Positions 1 to 13,100 of a DNA stretch of 64,000 nucleotides are shown here, piece by piece; within the stretch, counting starts at the first letter, position 1, and every line of letters begins with the position of its first letter. A program made the translations under genes and the position numbers. Source of the DNA: Prostheceraeus crozeri (taxonomy: Eukaryota > Platyhelminthes > Polycladida > Euryleptidae); assembly GCA_907163375.1 (NCBI GenBank), contig CAJQUW010012929.1:62001-126000 (forward strand), given 5' to 3'. The notes beneath the pieces were generated by a model. That model did no database searches. It was not told the DNA's origin and saw only the letters and a list, made by a program, of their open reading frames with translations.

Positions 1-3000
1 CGGATACTAAATAGACTACTAACAGATTTTATTCCTGAAAAGCATAGAAGCTGCTGCCTCGCTCTTTCCATTCTAATTCTTTTGGTTGAAGTTGTGAATC
101 TTATGGTTGTCGATAAACATCGGAATTAAATTTTGAGTTTTGTTCTTTTGGCTTTATGGTGACCACTGAGTATACGAGTAATTGGTAACCACTATAAGAC
201 CATAAGGAGATCCACCGAAATTTTCCCTTATCAATGATTCTTTTCAGAAAAATTGCTGATAGCCCAAACATGTGTGTGATGCCAGCTACCGGACAATGTT
301 CAACAGTGATAAGTACAAAATGCCTCTATACTGTACATATATTTAATTGCTATTGTAGCAATTAGGTACTGACGTAGGCCTCTAGGCTACTATCGAATTG
401 TAACATTGTCTTAATGTCTTTCGATATTTTTGAAAAACTGAGCAAGGCATCGAATGATATGCACTGTAGGCCTAAGGGATTCAGGTAAATATCATGTAGG
501 CCAAAGCTTGTTGCGAGAAAAAAATGTTAATTCATTACTAGAAGAGATGAATGTATCTTTTGATGTCTGGGTTTTCTAGGCCTACATCATTTCAGCGTCT
601 TTTCGGCCTTGAGGTTGAGGCAGTAGTTTTGCAGTTGGATCAATTAACCATTTCCAGAACTGAGTGGCGAGACTCAATCTCTTAAAAAAGATAAAAGCTC
701 TGTTACATGATTGGTAGAAGTGGTTTACGCAAAAAATCCTTACTTGAGACTGTCTAAAAATATACACATCTATATACGGCAACTCGGCTGGCGTTTTCTG
801 AATTTTGAATCTTTCAATACGAAAAAATTAGGAAAAGTTCACAGCACTCTAGAAAAACGAATAGTAACAGAATGTCTGGGAAAAGAAACAAACCGCTTAT
901 TATCTGAATGCTAAACAATTAAAAAAAGAGGCGACTTGACAGCCTGCACTGTATTACCAGAAACCCAAAATAAATTTTAAAATGTTAAATATCCTAGCTT
1001 CGCTCCTTAGAACAAGAAATAGTCTTCAACAGCAAAATCTAAGTCTTGGAAAAGACTCAAGTATATTCTGACACGTTAATCAAAGTAAAGCTGAAATTTA
1101 TTGCTAGTGACTGTTTTTCGAATGGGCTACATGTCTGATGTACATGTATATTGTACCTCTATAGGCATGGGTATAGATATCAGTATATCAGAGACATCAG
1201 TATAACTGTGTCAGTCTCCTGTAGATTAGGCCTATACTACACATCACATGCAAGTAAATGTGCAATTAGTAAACGAGGGAATCAGCTGATGCATTATTCA
1301 GCGCGCTCTATGTAATCTATATGTATGTAAAGATTCCAGTAGGGTCTCTGAGCAGGTGCTATATACTGATTGCCTCACAAATAAATAAAAGATGGAGGAA
1401 ATCTGCTATTTTTAAGAAAATAGATGTTCTTTTGCATTGTGTTTTGGAGTCGCTTACAGCTGTGAAATAGGTCTGTTTCGCTGAAAAAATCACTGCATTT
1501 CTCAAAAACTCAGAAGACGAATCAATGCAAGGCAGCGAGTCGAGACACATTCCGAATTCCTGATACATATTTCTATCCATATTCAGTAATTTGGATCATT
1601 TTGTAGCTGTAGGATAACAGGAAAAGAATATTGCAACAGACACTGCCATAACAATGAACATAAATTCTGATAGTGATAGGTAAATGTGCACAAACAATAA
1701 ATGTGCATTTCAGGCATTGCTCATCCTACTCAAAAAGCATAACTAGCAACATTACTAATGAAAGAAAAGTCATTAGCTTTTTATGAAGCAGGACAACGAA
1801 TGCAACTTTAGCCACGCGTTGGCCACGCTTTCAGCCGCGTATTATTTTCATTGGTAAATCACAAGTTTCAAGTTTACTAAGAAGAAGTGCAATGTTAAAG
1901 GAGCTACTAGTTTATTAGATGTAATGCATCAAAATCTACCTCTGTGAGTGAATAAAGCTCCCACTTAACGATATATGGACAGGGAGAGACTTCATGCAAG
2001 TTATTGTACTGGCACAATAAATCACTGAAATGAACCAATGAGAACGAAGCTTTTAGAAAGCATGGGAAATGCGTTTTCTGAAGTTGTTCTCATGAAACAA
2101 CATAAAAAGTCACAACAGCAGCTGACCAAAATCAAATTTATCGATGAAAACCATAGTGACGCTTGCAAACATAGCATGGATGATTTGTAACACTGAAGAC
2201 AAGCTATATTTTGGTGGAGAATTATAATTGAAAATGACCATTTTATGCTTCGGACTTTAGCTCAGCGCTAAATGTAAAGGTCAACAAACAAAGTACTCAA
2301 TACAGAAACTGTTTACGTCCTACGCTACAGCTGAGCGAAAATCTAGACTTCAACATAAATTTGCTTGGTGAATTTCAGTTACTTTATCTGAAAATGTCTC
2401 ATTCCCGACCATGAAAAGCTACAGAAGGAGAATTAGTATACATGAAGTAATTGATATAGATGAAATCATATATAGATGAATCCGACTACATCAACTTTTA
2501 CATTCTATCATCCACAATTTAATATGCTTATTATCACTGATTTTTTACCTGACCATGTGATTAATACAATTGTTGTCAAGATACCTTTTAGCGTGAGAAA
2601 GATACACATGTCTCATGAGTGTATTCGATTCACATATGGAACAGTGCAACATTATACATTGAATCTAAAATGTCTTCCATTAAAATTGCTCAAAAACATA
2701 TTCATCAAAACAAATATCTGCATGTCTAAAACGGTGTAAATTAGCTTCCTAATTGATATTAAGATGAACAATCTACTCACCAGACTCCTCAGAAATATTG
2801 AAAGATTTTTTTTGGTTCACTTCTCGCTAATTTCAGTCGATTGTTTCAATTCGTGGTCAGTGTTGCCAAGTTAGTGACGACACTGGGAAAGACATTTCAT
2901 CACATTCACATCGACATTTAAACAAAATATTGCAAATCCTAGAATGTCGAGGGATATTCACCGAAATCCCATAGAACTATGTAAATCTGCTTCCAGCAAG

Positions 3001-3080
3001 CAGTATGTCGATGTTGTAGAATATTTTAAGTGATCATCTCAATGATTGAAGCGATTTCTCATCTTCGGCGGATTTTAGTG
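1..3080. other. Intergenic stretch, no gene recognised
   Basis: AT-rich sequence whose open frames are all under 90 codons, lack recognisable motifs and look random. TAGGCCTA occurs at 577-584 and 1227-1234. No repeat ends, RNA gene or terminal inverted repeat was seen. Confidence 0.6.
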
Positions 3081-3185
3081 GCGGCTAGTGGCGACAAGTT
3101 TCCTGCCACGAGTCGGCAACAATTATTCGTTTCGTGGCGAGTTCGTGGCAGCTTTCGTGGCGAGGAGTTTACAGTGTAGTCAGGA

Positions 3186-3500
3186 GATGACGAAAGTCAG
3201 ACAAAATGACGCCAAGTTGGACATTTTGACGCAGTCAGACTTTTTGACGCAAATGGACTTTGTACCGCACGCTCGCATCTCACCAAATGTGGTGTACAGG
3301 TGAGTTTTGCTGAGATGTATTCAATACATGCATTCAATACTTTCCGCCGGTTTCGGTTTCGGAGACTCCAGATTTTCGTTCTCACTGACGCAGTCACACT
3401 TTTTTGACTCACGACGGTATCTGACACGTTGGACTATTAGACTCAAGGCAGACGTTTTGACGCATACTGAATAATTGACTCACGATTGCATAATAAGTTG
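3186..3500 (+). repeat. Degenerate TGACGC/TGACTC repeat island, copy A
   Basis: Short words such as AAATGACGCC, TTTTGACGCAGTCAGAC, TTTTTGACGCAAATGGAC and TTTTTTGACTCACGAC recur every 15-30 bases without a strict period. The same word set occurs in the opposite orientation at 25795-26072. This looks like an old minisatellite or the inside of a repeat family; spacing is too irregular and units too diverged for CRISPR. Confidence 0.55.
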
Positions 3501-6500
3501 GAGGGGAGAATCAAGCATTCATAATCGCGATCAACCATCACAGAGTAAGTTACAGAACGTCTCTACCTCTTCATATAGTTTAGGCTTGCATGCTAATATG
3601 GCCTGGTAGAATCACAGGGGCTGGTTGACGAGGTCCCCTTAGAATTTATTATTCAAGATAGTCAATAAATAGGCTACCATAATGTAATTGAAGTGGGTAA
3701 ATTTCAAGGTGCCGAATTCCATGACTATATAGTAGGGTGACCGCCTGTCTTGCATAAATGCATCATATTAAATCGAGAAATTAATTTTTTCCAATATATG
3801 TTAGACACTGATTATAGAGCACTAGACAGATTTGGCAAATAAATCTCAGCAATTTTTAGTCGTCACTTAGCGACATGCAGAAATTTTGCACAAATGTAGT
3901 AAAAGCAGAGAATAAAAACTGCGTCAACATGCTCAGGGCAAGTTGCCATACAAATCCTAGTATTATTCATCTCGATCAAATGGTCACCTTGCACAACAAT
4001 GTAACCATAATTTGGCTGAAGTTCGCAAAGTATCAATACTCAATGGTCTAAAAATATAAAAATATTTGTATAGTTTCTGGGTGCAGAAAATAAACAAACG
4101 GGTAGTAAAACTGCCAAGTCTCATACGATTTCTTGAATGTTTTGTAATCACAAGCGTGACATTTAAAGCCAGACCTAATTCTCAGTGTCGACTCGTGCGC
4201 GAATCCAATCACCACTCTTTTGTCACCTTGAAAAAACGCTTCCTCAGGGAAAGAATTTTGCCGCGTCACACTTGCGAATTTTGCACAATAGCATTCCCAT
4301 AGCAAAATTCTCTACAGCTGAAATCAATACAAATCATGAAAAATTGACAAACCTGCAATCTTATTAAGAGCACACATGAACCTAAAGCAGAAAACTGTGA
4401 AAATGACCCTTTAGTTTGAGATGATGAATTGATACGCATACAGTAATAACGTGGGCAAAAAAAATAAATAAAAAAATGCCGAACTACTCACTACGAAAAA
4501 CTACAAATAGTGCTATGAATTAAATATTAAGGCCTATACTGTACTTTAACAAAGCTAGGGGACATCTTTGTCAATTAAGGTGCTTTTATTCGACATTTTT
4601 CTTTACAAAGTCACTTTGTTAACAGCTTGCCCCGGTCCACCTTATCATTCTAATGCCTATGAAACTAAATTTCAACAATATCTTAATTGAAAGTCCATTT
4701 CAAGCCCCCTAAAGCAAAGTAGCTACATGCTATAAAATAGTGTCATTTCTTTAATGGCGTTTACCACTATTCACGTTTTTGCAGTTGCTTCAATTACATA
4801 TAACTTTTGGAAAGCGTGTATGGGCATGTTTTGCCTGTTTGTTCATTGGAATTTAAATGCAACATAAAATTGGCAACATCCTACTGCTACGAATATAAGC
4901 CTTATGCCTATTGTTAAATAGGTACATGTATATTTGCATTTGAAGGAATGGACAAGAAAATATTCATACAAAGTTCATACAAAGTACAAGTATCATACAA
5001 AGTAAATTTATATTTTGCTTCAGATGAAAAACGGCTATATACCAGTGAGCTTACAAAACACACTAAAGTCATCGTTAACACCAGCAAATAATCTATAAAT
5101 TAATTCATCGATTTAAGTAATACAATTAGCCTGATCCGTATGTACACAAACTTGGTTGTAGAGAAATATGGACCGAAAGGAAGCATGCTTGTCAAGAAGC
5201 AGATAACTAGATAGCGGCATAGGAACGAAGCAGCATTTTAGGTATGAGTTCTTGAAAAGGATCTTCTCCATTTCACATAGGCCTGCCGTGAAACAGATTT
5301 TGAAGCTGCATTTTGCTGTCGAAAGCATAGCGCAAATTAGTGTATATGCCTACCTCTCAGAGTAGCACATAATTTGATTACAAATCCAAAAGCAGACACC
5401 AGGAGAATAGAAATGGTGCAATGCTTGAAATATATCTAGGACTGTGAAATTAGAGTTGCCGTAAATCACAGATGTACATCATTTAACTTGAGACAAATGT
5501 GGATCTAGGATAACTGAACTTTATTTTCCTCACCGGTGTTATATTTTCTAAGAGAAAATATAGCACTGCTTTCAAATGGTAAATATGCTTTAAATCAAAT
5601 AGAGTGCTTTATTATCATACTCTTAGACAATAAAGCACTCAGACTTTCGGTCGAAATTGAAATTCGGTCGTATTGAAAGATACATCATTTTGAGCAATGA
5701 CTTGTCTCATATCATAGTTATAATAATGGATATGGCTTGCGGTTTGAATTTTAGCCTGAATGAGGGTATAGCCTATGCATGCACTTTTTCATGTACTGCG
5801 GTATGATCAGTCCGTCTCTATTTCTTCTTTCATCTCTTAAAAAGGATTCGTTATTTACACCAAAGTATAATTTGTTAGGAGAATTTTTCCCATTGCTTCA
5901 TAGTTATCAAAATTCATCTAGAAGGATAAAATCAACACTGCAGCGACTGGCTCATCAATCTCTGAGCATCAAAGTCGAAAGTCCTGATTAATAGACTGTG
6001 CTTGAGGGCATATCGATGAGGGCATCTGAAGAATCCTTCTCCGGGATAGTGTGGTGCATCAAGTAGATTTGTATTTACATGTGTGTTAGCTGGGAATTCC
6101 GATTTGGGACTGTACTATAGTACCTACAGTATTCTAGTTGAACGCAGTTGGTAGACTACATGTGTAGACCTACTTGCTTTTCATCTTATTCCATTTGTTT
6201 CCAGTCTTCATGGATTATATTAGGCTTACATTCTTCGCTATAGCTTTCTTGATGATGCTTCCAATTTTGTGCCGTCCCTAATTAATGTCTCACATTTTTG
6301 TTTGATCTAGATCGTGCAGATTTCAAGAGATTTTTGAAAACCTAAAACCCTAGAAAAATTTGTATTTTGGCCGGGAGGCCTGAACTAATGGTAACATTTT
6401 GATAACGTTGGAGAACTAATAATACCATCATCATTGTTCTATGATATATTGTTCTATCTAATACTAATACAGAACTACTATAATAAAGTACTATAAATAG

Positions 6501-7136
6501 CTACTATATATATTATAATACTAATTATTGTTTTTGGAATTCACACTGTATTTGATGAATGCGATTGTCGCAAACAGACGATTCTTCATGATGAACCAAA
6601 AGTACGTTGAGGTATCTTCTTATAGAATTTGTTGGCTATATAAAATTGTAATAAAAACTATGTAGTCTTTCAGGACCGACGCTTCGTGTATTCACGCTTC
6701 TTAAGGGGCAAAAAAGCTAAAAACAATCAACAGAAAGTCAGTAGAGTGTCAGGAGGGACAAGCATAGTTATTTACGCAGTGGGTTAAAGAATTCTACCCT
6801 TACAATAATTGGTCAAAATCTTTTGCAGAAGTTGCAAGCAACATAACGTTATAAGGATTTTTTGTTTTGCTTCATCTTTGAATTGACAATTTTATTATAG
6901 AAGAGTAGAAGTGCATGCCTCACGACAATTCTCTGAAGAAGGTTAAATAAAACTCGGAATCATTTCAGCTATTGGACCCTATTACGTGAGCCTAAACATT
7001 CTTTTTGCCATTCCATTATGGCCGGGTGGTGTGTCATCGATTTCATTGTTACTGAGTAAGTACGGTTGTTCACTACTTACTACTCGATATTTCACATGTC
7101 ATTTTTCTATGAAAGTCGTTTATATAGCTCCAATTC
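3501..7136. other. Intergenic stretch with two small hairpins
   Basis: No coding region recognised. Two adjacent hairpins lie at 5536-5566 (14-base arms, loop of three) and 5602-5640 (12-base arms GAGTGCTTTATT and complement). A short CATACAAAG motif repeats around 4966-5000. Otherwise nothing supported. Confidence 0.5.
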
Positions 7137-7180
7137 CAAATTAGACGGCCTTAATCGCAAGATTAAGGCCGTCTAATTTG
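7137..7180. repeat. Perfect 20-bp hairpin
   Basis: Arms 7137-7156 and 7161-7180 are perfect reverse complements around the loop GCAA. The perfect pairing and tiny loop argue for a recent foldback insertion or a structural DNA element rather than a microRNA precursor. Confidence 0.8.
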
Positions 7181-7404
7181 CTATGTGATACCATTGAGGT
7201 AGGAGGATTTCACCATTCATCTTCTCGTTCCCATTGAAAATGGCATTGAGGAGATTCCTATGTTTCACAATTATGATTAGTAGATATCTCAAGCTTGACA
7301 TGCTTTAATGTTATGAGCTGCATGGGTTATGTAGAAAATCATAATTGATTTCAGTCATTTACAGATGAAAATCTTGGATATTTGATGTCATAGATTTTTA
7401 GTTC

Positions 7405-7508
7405 AGCAACAATGCAATTACCTTTCAAATGATCAGCCTAAATCGTCTGGCGATACGCGCCGACGATTTAGGCTGTCATTTGGAAGGTAATATATCTTCA
7501 GTGTTGCT
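7405..7508. repeat. Imperfect long hairpin
   Basis: The arm ending at 7447 (GCCTAAATCGTC) pairs with the arm starting at 7462 (GACGATTTAGGC). Pairing continues outward through ATTACCTTTCAAATGA / TCATTTGGAAGGTAAT and then AGCAAC / GTTGCT, with a few bulges. The loop of about 14 bases is itself GC-rich (GGCGATACGCGCC). It is probably a foldback mini-element; nothing shows transcription. Confidence 0.65.
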
Positions 7509-8280
7509 TAATTCCTTTCGAGTGACACAGAGCGGTCGAATACATGAATAGGCCTAATCCATTTCTATGGCCTGATCGCACGAGTTCAAAGATCACTAGT
7601 TGCACAGCAAACAGCCACAACGAGATTCTGCTAGGAACGATGCCGAAAATGAGACTTTCACAGAATGAATTTCACAGCCTACCACGAAGCTGAGCATCTG
7701 CCGAGTTCTATCCGGTTCCTTATCTTGTCAGACACGATCAAAGAAAAACACATTTCAATGCAATAGGACGAAGATTTTTTATATGCAGTTTCTTCAGATC
7801 ATTTTCTATGCATGCAAATTTGTCTGTGAGGCTATTCACATTCAGATTTGGCAAGCCTCTAAATGTTGAAAAATACAAGTATTTTCAGTAATTTTTCATG
7901 TATACCTCAAGGTCGGAAGTTTTGAATCCTCATGGATGCGTTGCTGTAACTGGATTAAAAATTTCGTTGCTTGAGGCTTGTCGGCATCTCTGTTATTTTT
8001 GTGTTTTTTTCTGTTATTGCATGAATTGCATGAATGTTTTTAGTTGTGTGTACGTAGGTAAGATGAGAGTCGTTATTCGGCTTTCAGTCAAAAACTGTGC
8101 CAGAAGCCAGTGGATCTCTGGATTGTATAGATTACAATTATCTGTCCGATCTGAGGATTAGTTGGTTTTTGGATTGTTTATCATTTGCGGATAGCTTCAC
8201 GCATCGAATGTATAACCAAACGAATATAGAAATCGAATACTAGATGACAGCGTAGGGATAGCAAACTGACATCGAAGTCG
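7509..8280. other. Intergenic, no gene recognised
   Basis: The 87-codon frame at 7898-8161 has no recognisable motif and atypical cysteine/phenylalanine-rich composition, so I do not call it. TAGGCCTA occurs at 7549-7556. Confidence 0.5.
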
Positions 8281-8431
8281 CGATTGTTACATATCCATTG
8301 GAAAAGCATATCCAAAGGGATGCCAGGCGGACAACCAGAATGCACAGCCGATAGCATGGATATCCGTCAAAAACAACTAACCAGATATCGGTTGGATATC
8401 AAACATATCCGCTTATAAGATACGGATCTCC
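8281..8431. repeat. GATATC/GGATA-rich host sequence, left of the piggyBac insertion
   Basis: Words such as GGATATCC, GATATC and CATATCC recur many times here and continue at 11738-11890, directly across the TTAA insertion site of the piggyBac element. The two halves were one stretch before insertion. A similar word-rich stretch lies at 12937-13100. Confidence 0.45.
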
Positions 8432-8435
8432 TTAA

Positions 8436-8838
8436 CCCTCTACCGGGCGTTGTAGCAAATTTGCTACAAACTATATAACATGCATTTTCTACCCCCACGC
8501 TTACCTAAATGTTACATTTCGAGTTTTAAATGAAAGAAAAGGTCTTAAGCAATTTTAAGAATTGAAAGTAATGCATCCATGACATCAATTTGCGTGCAAA
8601 TAAACATGTAAAACAATAGCATTATCTGAAGTTGATAATTTCAATAATGACCGGTTAAATGGTGAGTTATTATCGTGTCTTACATATGATCAGCCATGAG
8701 CTAGTGTAGCATTTTACGTGTATAAAGATCAGAAGAGTTGCATAGTGACATTACTTGACATTGATCAGCGTTTTCTTTTGATTAATTCATAACGTTATTC
8801 GTTTGTAGCAAATTTGCTACAATGCTCGGTAGAGGTTC
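8436..8838. repeat. Left end of pB1: TIR plus inverted subterminal palindromes
   Basis: The 13-bp TIR (8436-8448) is followed by the palindrome at 8451-8468. The same palindrome plus a degenerate TIR (GCTCGGTAGAGG) returns in inverted orientation at 8803-8836, so the left 400 bp is itself an imperfect foldback. Canonical piggyBac has shorter internal subterminal repeats; these may be the counterpart and serve as transposase-binding sites (inference). Confidence 0.75.
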
Positions 8839-9214
8839 GGAAACAATAGCAAATTTTGGAGTATACTTATTCGCCGAGGTGAGGAAGTCTTCCTAATATC
8901 ATAATTGATATATCACGTGATATGCATCACTCAATACATCAAATCTTCCCATTGTAAGGACTGCAATCTCCGATAAAATTGGAAATATACGATTTCTTTG
9001 ATCGGGTCAAAATATCAATGGCAATTCTCTATCTTGCAATGTTTAATTAAGAATTATCCGATATCTCAGTTTAGGTATCCAAAGTCGTTTCCAAATCTTA
9101 GAATAGAAAGATATGAGAGTTTCCACGGTTACAGTCTTTGTTCCCACGCTTTGTATTGACGTCATTCCCGCTTGGGTGCATATCAGTCGTTACTTGTAGA
9201 CATAGCCATTTTCT

Positions 9215-10989
9215 GTGAAAGTCATCGTTATAGAACGTCGTACAAGATTTAGAAAACTTGGAGTGGAGGAAGTGGTACAACTAATTCTCGAACCACAGTC
9301 TGACTCAGAAATTTCTGATGTTAGTGATTCCTCAGATATTGAGGATAGTGAGAATAACCTACCTGTGTCAACTACTTCGGAAGCTTTGGAAACCTCGAGT
9401 GGTAATATGGACGACGCAAGTGACATTGTTGAGCAAAGACCTGAAAACGTAGCTGCTAACCATGTTTTCAAATGGAGAAAGATAGTTCCTCCGGTCGTCG
9501 ATATCCCCTTTTCTGACTCTTTCTCTCCTCCACCGGACAGCATAATGACTCCACTGGAATATTTCAAGCTATTTTGGGATGACGAGGTATTGAGAATATT
9601 GACCGAAGAAACAAATCGATACAGCATAGAAGTATCCGGCAACTGTCTAAATATATCTTCACAGGAATTGGAACAGTTTCTCGGAATTCAAATTCAAATG
9701 GCAATAGTAAAAATTCCAAATTATGAGATGTATTGGAGCTCATTCTGTCGGTACGAGCCTATCGCCGCTATCATGTCATTGAAAAGGTATAAATCGATTA
9801 GATCTTTTTTACACGTCATCGATAACTCTAAAAGGGAAAATGCACAATACAAAAATGATAAACTTTTTAAGGTCAGACCTCTACTCGATATCATTCGCAG
9901 GAACTTCATGAAAATTGAACCGGAACGTGACCAAGCAATCGACGAACAGATCATCCCTGCAAAAACTAAGCGAAGTGGTGGAATTCGGCAGTATAATCCC
10001 AAAAAGATACATAAATGGGGCTTCAAGAACTTGGTACGTGCTGGTAAATCTGGATTTATTTACGATTTTTCCTCTACTCCGGTAAAGACAGTGCAGGTGC
10101 TGATAACTGCAATGCCACAAATACTGTTCTTCGACTTGTTTCTGATTTACCGAAAAATCGTGGTTACCGTTTATTCTTCGATAATTGGTTTTGTACTTTG
10201 AGTCTGATGCTTCAACTTCAAAGTATGGAAATACTTTGTACGGCAACGATTCGATCAAATAGACTCGGCTCTTGCACACTGTCTTCGGATGCTGATTTAA
10301 AAGCACGTGGTCGGGGTGCTTTTGATTACAGAACCGACAAGAATTCTGGCATCCATGTCGTGAAATGGATGGATAACAAGTGTGTCCTTCTCACATCGAC
10401 TTTTGCAGGAGTATCTTGTTCGAATACCGTTGAAAGATGGAATGGTAAAGAAAAAACACATGCTCAAGTTCAGCAACCCGATATCGTACGTGAGTATAAC
10501 TCATCTATGGGAGGTGTAGATTTGGCAGATATGTTGATATCACTCTATCGAACGACTATCATCTCGAAGAAAAGATGGTACTTGAAAATTATTTTCCATT
10601 GTGTAGACATGTATAAAATCAATGCCTGGCTTTTGTATCGTCGACATTGTGACCAGCAAGGTATTGAAAACAAGCATCAACTGAGACTATTGGATTTTAC
10701 TGCACAAATTTCAGCCGGTTTACATGTAGCTGGTAAGTCAACTGAGAAAATGGTCGGTCGTCCTAGGAAAAGAAGTTTAACTCCCTTATCTGTTGGGCGG
10801 GCCTCTTCTCATCCAAAGCCGACAGATCATATCATTCGCGATGGATTTCATCATTGGCCAGTTCATGGTGGCAAACGAAATCGCTGTCGGAAATGTCTGA
10901 TAGGATTTAGCGAGGTGTATTGCTCCAAATGCAACATGTGTCTTTGTCTCAACAAAAGCAGAAACTGCTTCTATGACTATCATGTCTAG
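9215..10989 (+). pseudogene. piggyBac transposase of pB1, one frameshift
   Basis: This is a DDD transposase that would cut and paste the element at TTAA in the nucleus. The acidic N-terminus is followed by a typical piggyBac core. The first catalytic Asp is in AIDEQIIPAK (codon 9941-9943), the second in FFDNWFCT (10180-10182), the third in KWMDNK (about 10372), and the GGVDLAD motif follows. A Cys-rich C-terminal finger (RCRKC, YCSKCNMCLC) ends the protein. The frame changes near 10070, after YDF and before LYSGKD-like sequence, consistent with loss of one base by a run of T. There is no ATG at the start: the open frame begins after TAG at 9203, and an ATA at 9230 stands where the family initiator would be expected, so a lost ATG is likely. 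Otherwise close to full length, about 590 codons. Confidence 0.88.
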
Positions 10990-11570
10990 ATTCTTGAATA
11001 TCTTATGCTTTTCATAGAATTGTTGTAATTGTAATTGTATCTTTATTTTATATCTCGTGGAAATACCATTTTGATACGACTGGATTTTTGTGGTTTTATC
11101 CCTTTATGTACAAGTAGGCTAAGTATGATATAAATCCTTATGTAAAGAACTGGTACAGATGCGTATATAAATTAGATACATACTATAGTATGCATGTAAA
11201 TGAGAAGTCTGAAACTTTTCAGTAGCATATCAACTTTTTAGTCTGTAGCTTAGAAATCTTTGATATTGGAATTGATTCATATAGTTATTCATTAATAATT
11301 AAAAATACTTTGTCAACTCAAAACAATATTCATACGAACCCATGATAAATGCTCGAATTTACATGTGATGGGTCAATAATACTTATTACGATGATATGCT
11401 AACTTGTAGGCCTATAGATATTTAACAGCTTATTATAAATGAGGTTCACTACATGTAGTTATCGATAACTTTATTGGTAGATATATTTTATATCAGAAAA
11501 CGTGCTCAGCATTAATAAGGAAAGGTGTTCGATTAGTTAATCTTCGATATTTTATTACGTAGTTCATGAC

Positions 11571-11733
11571 CCCTACCGGGCAATGTAGCAAATTTGCTAC
11601 AAATTCTAAAGTCCAGGTAATTGTTCAAAATCAAAATCCAACGGTCGTAATGTGATGTTTCGAGATTCTGTAGAAGGTAAAAAATAACAAATAATTTTTT
11701 CATTGAATATTTCAAAATGTGCCCGGTAGAGGG
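11571..11733. repeat. Right end of pB1: internal TIR copy, palindrome and terminal TIR
   Basis: CCCTACCGGGC at 11571-11581, then the 18-bp palindrome at 11584-11601, repeat the order seen at the left terminus. The true 13-bp TIR follows at 11721-11733, then TTAA. The right end thus carries an internal copy in the orientation of the left end. Confidence 0.8.
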
Positions 11734-11737
11734 TTAA

Positions 11738-12936
11738 GATAAAAATTTGTTATCGGCGGAGATAGACTGGATATCCAAGCAGCTCCTGACGTAGAAATAA
11801 TGGTGTGCATCCGTTCAGCCATGAAGATCCGTGGATATCTGGAGAAACTATAGGTTGCTAATCGGGTATCCGCTTGCTCGGAGGGGTGCGATTTAAAGAA
11901 AGCGACATGCAGTGCTTCAGCATCATCATTGTGCGTAACTTAGCATGGTACAATGTAGACGAAAGTAGACAGTAATGTTATCTCGTAATGATGATATCTG
12001 CACATGCATGTGACAGATATTTTAGAAGTCAAATTATCGTATGTCTACATGTGTGTTCATACCATTGCTGCCTACTCCGATTTCTTGTTTTTTAGATTCT
12101 CTAATTTTCTAATCCCACCATATAAAAATATCTTTAAGAACCTCAGAGCCCTATCGAATGCTTACACTAGTAGATAATCTTGCGAAAATCTTGCAGGAAA
12201 AACACAGAAATTGTAAAAATTACAATTTACACAAGGCAGACTCACGGTTATTGCAATTAAAACATCTGTATTAATTGTAATTATTCCGTTTTTGGTGTAA
12301 GATATTAAACTCAGAATAATTGCAAGAAACACTAGATCATTATTATACTTCAGGTAAATTATATAATTCTCAGCACTGACATCTTGTTCCGGAGTAAATT
12401 GCAATTGTAACCTATGTCAATGATCGCTTGCCGTAACGTTTGTTGGATGCCATAGAACCTAGTATAGAGTCTTCAAATTGCCCTAGAATTTAGTTTTGAA
12501 GCAAATATCTCATCTCGACGTTCTATACTGTAGATAACGAGTTGTAATGTGTTCCATCCCCAAAATCCAATAGCAACCAAGGGTTAGGTCGGCTATACTC
12601 CCATTCTTGAATACCGACTACAAGCATCAGTACAATGGCCGGTGATGTGTCCTATTTATAGATCTGATTCATAAATGTCCGCTGTAACAGATTCTCACTC
12701 GGTTTCTGCTCCGAGCTCGATTCGAATGATCTGATGTTGCTATGATTTTTCCATGTGGCTCATGTGATAGCTCAGTAGAAAGATGCCGTAACGTCCCAGT
12801 TTTGGGAACATCATGGGATGGTGACATTGCTGTGGATATTTGGAAAACCTTGGCAAATATATACTGGGAAATGATTAGGAATAAGTTGGATTTAAAACTA
12901 ATGGTATAAAGAGAAAATCTATTTTCCCACACAGCA
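11738..12936. other. GATATC-rich continuation, then intergenic sequence
   Basis: 11738-11890 is the right half of the GATATC-rich stretch split by pB1. From 11891 to 12936 I see no gene and no clear repeat boundary. Confidence 0.45.
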
Positions 12937-13100
12937 AGAAAAATCCGCGGATAAAACGGATACAGGGTAGATAGCCGCAAAAAATCTGAGGATAACTTGA
13001 AAACTCGATGCGGTGATAAAAAGATATCAGATATCTACGGATGTGAGGGAGATATCCTCTATTTTCTGCAGCAGAGAATAGGAAGGATAGTCGATATCCA
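12937..13100. repeat. Second GATATC/GGATA-rich patch
   Basis: GGATAAAACGGATAC, GAGGATAAC, AGATATCAGATATC, GAGATATCC and CGATATCC crowd into about 160 bp. The composition resembles the pB1 insertion site, so both may be diverged copies of one repeat. Confidence 0.35.

Larger units (their letters stand above)
8436..11733 (+). mobile_element. piggyBac-family DNA transposon (pB1), nearly whole
   Basis: The element is 3,298 bp and flanked by TTAA at 8432-8435 and 11734-11737, the target duplication typical of piggyBac. It has perfect 13-bp terminal inverted repeats (CCCTCTACCGGGC at 8436-8448, complement at 11721-11733). An 18-bp palindrome, TGTAGCAAATTTGCTACA, occurs beside or near both ends. 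It carries one transposase gene in the + direction with a single frameshift. Intact ends and a mostly open gene suggest a recent insertion. Confidence 0.9.

Noticed and set aside
3186-3500. CRISPR array or neat tandem repeat
   Set aside because: Units differ in sequence and spacing, and the genome is eukaryotic.
7137-7180. MicroRNA precursor
   Set aside because: Perfect pairing with a four-base loop is unlike animal pre-miRNAs, and no expression evidence is available.
9215-9217. GTG as the real start of the pB1 transposase
   Set aside because: Animal genes rarely start at GTG; the frame simply opens after a TAG, and a mutated ATG (ATA at 9230) is more likely.
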